From the NCBI GenBank assembly GCA_016795105.1, contig JAEUIH010000049.1:1-56157 (forward strand): a stretch of DNA of 56,157 nt, given 5' to 3'. The translations under genes and the position numbers were made by a program. Source of the stretch: Planctomyces sp. GTDB lineage: Bacteria; Planctomycetota; Planctomycetia; Planctomycetales; Planctomycetaceae. Every line of letters begins with the position of its first letter. Positions within the stretch are counted from its first letter, which is position 1. Below the pieces are notes generated by a model that was not told the DNA's origin, searched no databases, and saw only the letters and a list, made by a program, of their open reading frames with translations. This document shows positions 54,998-56,157 of this stretch, one piece after another.

Positions 54998-55918
54998 GTG
55001 AACAGTTTGATGATTGTTGTGGCCTTCATTGTCAGCCTGGTGGTTGTCGCGACAGGACTTCTGGTCCGGAGAATCATCCGAAATCTCAGGAACCGTTTTA
55101 CTCTTGCAGACCTGGTCAATCGTCTCGGAATGACAGCCGAAGAATGGTCTCAGCTGAAGCCACCAACCTATCGAACGGCCATGATCCCAAAGCGGAACGG
55201 TGGACAGCGAATGCTGGAGATTCCGGACCCCGACACGATGGTACTTCAGCGAAGAATACTGCGTCGAGTGCTTAAGAGACTGCGATCACATCGAGCGGCA
55301 ATTGGATTTGAGTCCGGCAAGAGCATCGTTCATGCCGCGAGCCCGCACATCGGGCAGGCTGTTGTTGTTCGCGTTGATATCGAGAACTTTTTTCAGACGA
55401 CGACCGAGCGACGTGTGGGCGAATGGTTTCGGGCGATTGGCTGGAATCAGGAAGCCACTGAATTTCTGTTGATGATCCTGACCCACAACGGGCACCTGCC
55501 ACAGGGAGCTCCTACCAGTCCCAGGCTCAGTAATCTCGTCAATGCCCGCCTTGACGCTGGTCTGAACAGAATTGCTCAGAGTTATGGTGGAGCTTACACA
55601 CGTTATGCAGATGACATTACGTTTTCATTTCCCGTCGATCAGCCAAGACAAATCAGAGCATTGCTTCAGATGGTGGGTCGCTATCTGAAGCAGGCGGGAT
55701 ATCAAATGAAAAACAGCAAGACTCGAATTCTGCGAGCTCATGCCCGGCAGTCGGTACTTGGTCTGACCGTCAACCAGAAAGTCGCATTACCACGGTCAAT
55801 GCGACGCAGGTTGCGAGCCATTCGTCATCAACAGTCCCAGGGAAAGCCAACAACCATGACAGCCGCCGAACTCCACGGCTGGACCGCCTTCGAACAAATG
55901 ATCGCCTCCCAAAAGTAG
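54998..55918 (+). CDS. Retron-like reverse transcriptase with N-terminal membrane segment
   Basis: The 306-residue protein starts GTG with AAAGGGA upstream. Residues 4-23 (LMIVVAFIVSLVVVATGLLV) are a membrane span, unusual for this family. The RT core is complete: IPKRNGGQRMLEIPD (63-77), RVDIENFF with catalytic D127, LPQGAPTSPRLSNL (167-180), YADD (203-206) and VLGLTVNQ (253-260). The QGAPTSP and YADDITFS motifs are typical of retrons. The retron-specific NAxxH is AASPH here and VTG is VLG, so the clade is divergent. A frame extending to 54842 runs through the RNA and is not coding. No effector gene is visible. The stop TAG belongs to a repeat. Confidence 0.85.
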   Translation: MNSLMIVVAFIVSLVVVATGLLVRRIIRNLRNRFTLADLVNRLGMTAEEWSQLKPPTYRTAMIPKRNGGQRMLEIPDPDTMVLQRRILRRVLKRLRSHRAAIGFESGKSIVHAASPHIGQAVVVRVDIENFFQTTTERRVGEWFRAIGWNQEATEFLLMILTHNGHLPQGAPTSPRLSNLVNARLDAGLNRIAQSYGGAYTRYADDITFSFPVDQPRQIRALLQMVGRYLKQAGYQMKNSKTRILRAHARQSVLGLTVNQKVALPRSMRRRLRAIRHQQSQGKPTTMTAAELHGWTAFEQMIASQK

Positions 55919-56157
55919 GATGGGCATTCCTGCCCGTCCCAAATGTATGATGGGCATTCCTGCCCGTCTCAGCGCTGGTTCGAGTTCTGTTGCGGCGGAG
56001 GAGCGGCTCGGGCAGGAATGCCCAAGCTACATTTGGAGGAGCGGCTCGGGCAGGAATGCCCAAGCTACATTTGGTGGTGTGGCTCGGGCAGGAATGCCCA
56101 AGCTACATTTGGTGGTGCGGCTCGGGCAGGAATGCCCAAGCTACATTTGGTGGTGCG
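55915..56157. repeat. 38-bp tandem repeat array with inverted leading copies
   Basis: Two inverted units (GGGCATTCCTGCCCG near 55923 and 55953) are followed by direct units starting at 56004, 56042, 56080 and 56118. They have an exact 38-base period and a fifth is cut by the window end. Each contains GGGCAGGAATGCCCAAGC and ends CTACATTTGGTGGTG. The same module occurs at 43470 and 46309. Confidence 0.92.

Overview
The window reads as a chromosomal segment of a planctomycete (Planctomycetota). I infer this from gene content, not from a database search: a serine/threonine kinase fused to a cyclase-like domain, several exported proteins of planctomycete-looking but unassigned families, a PRODH-first PutA, a SecD-SecF fusion next to yajC and tgt, and gene-free gaps packed with recurring palindromic repeats. 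The genus cannot be fixed from the sequence.

Layout. 1-11420: a complete type I-C CRISPR-Cas locus on the minus strand. It has 18 apparently identical 33-bp repeats with 17 spacers, an intervening leader, then (in transcription order) a 46-residue Cas5-like fragment, cas3, cas5, cas8c, cas7, cas4, cas1 and cas2, with a WYL-type regulator upstream. 11420-12550: repeat-filled gap. 12553-16700: a translationally coupled signalling pair, a Ser/Thr kinase-SRPBCC-DUF5939-cyclase-like protein followed by an FHA-EAL protein. 16756-24073: exported beta-barrel-like protein, RNase III, DegP-type protease and an S9 peptidase carrying a VHL-like insert. 24475-34233: a mostly co-directional housekeeping block with riboflavin synthase, KsgA, GuaB, a LipB-like protein, LipA and TsaB, mixed with a membrane-anchored coiled-coil protein, an exported protein of unknown function and an FHA protein. 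34835-46172: PutA, a Cys-rich lipoprotein, an M28 peptidase with TolB-like repeats and PDZ, an exported protein with a C-terminal MIP18/DUF59 domain, and two small proteins. 46330-54728: a trans-sulfuration PLP enzyme, then tgt-yajC-secDF and speA. 54758-55918: a retron-like reverse transcriptase with an N-terminal membrane segment, preceded by a strongly structured putative msr-msd RNA. The window ends in a 38-bp tandem repeat.

How the parts work together. The cas genes form one operon-like run: adaptation (cas4-cas1-cas2) lies next to the array, and interference genes are further away, separated by a hairpin after cas7. The kinase and FHA-EAL proteins look like one circuit linking protein phosphorylation to cyclic-di-GMP breakdown. 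Tgt, YajC and SecDF form a widely conserved neighbourhood.

The most interesting items are the retron-like locus, the mini-Cas5 ORF, the kinase/FHA-EAL pair, the triplicated start site of rnc, a LipB-like protein without catalytic Lys and Cys, and modular intergenic repeats bounded by arms of one palindrome. All functional calls come from reading motifs by eye. No homology search, folding program or expression data was available.
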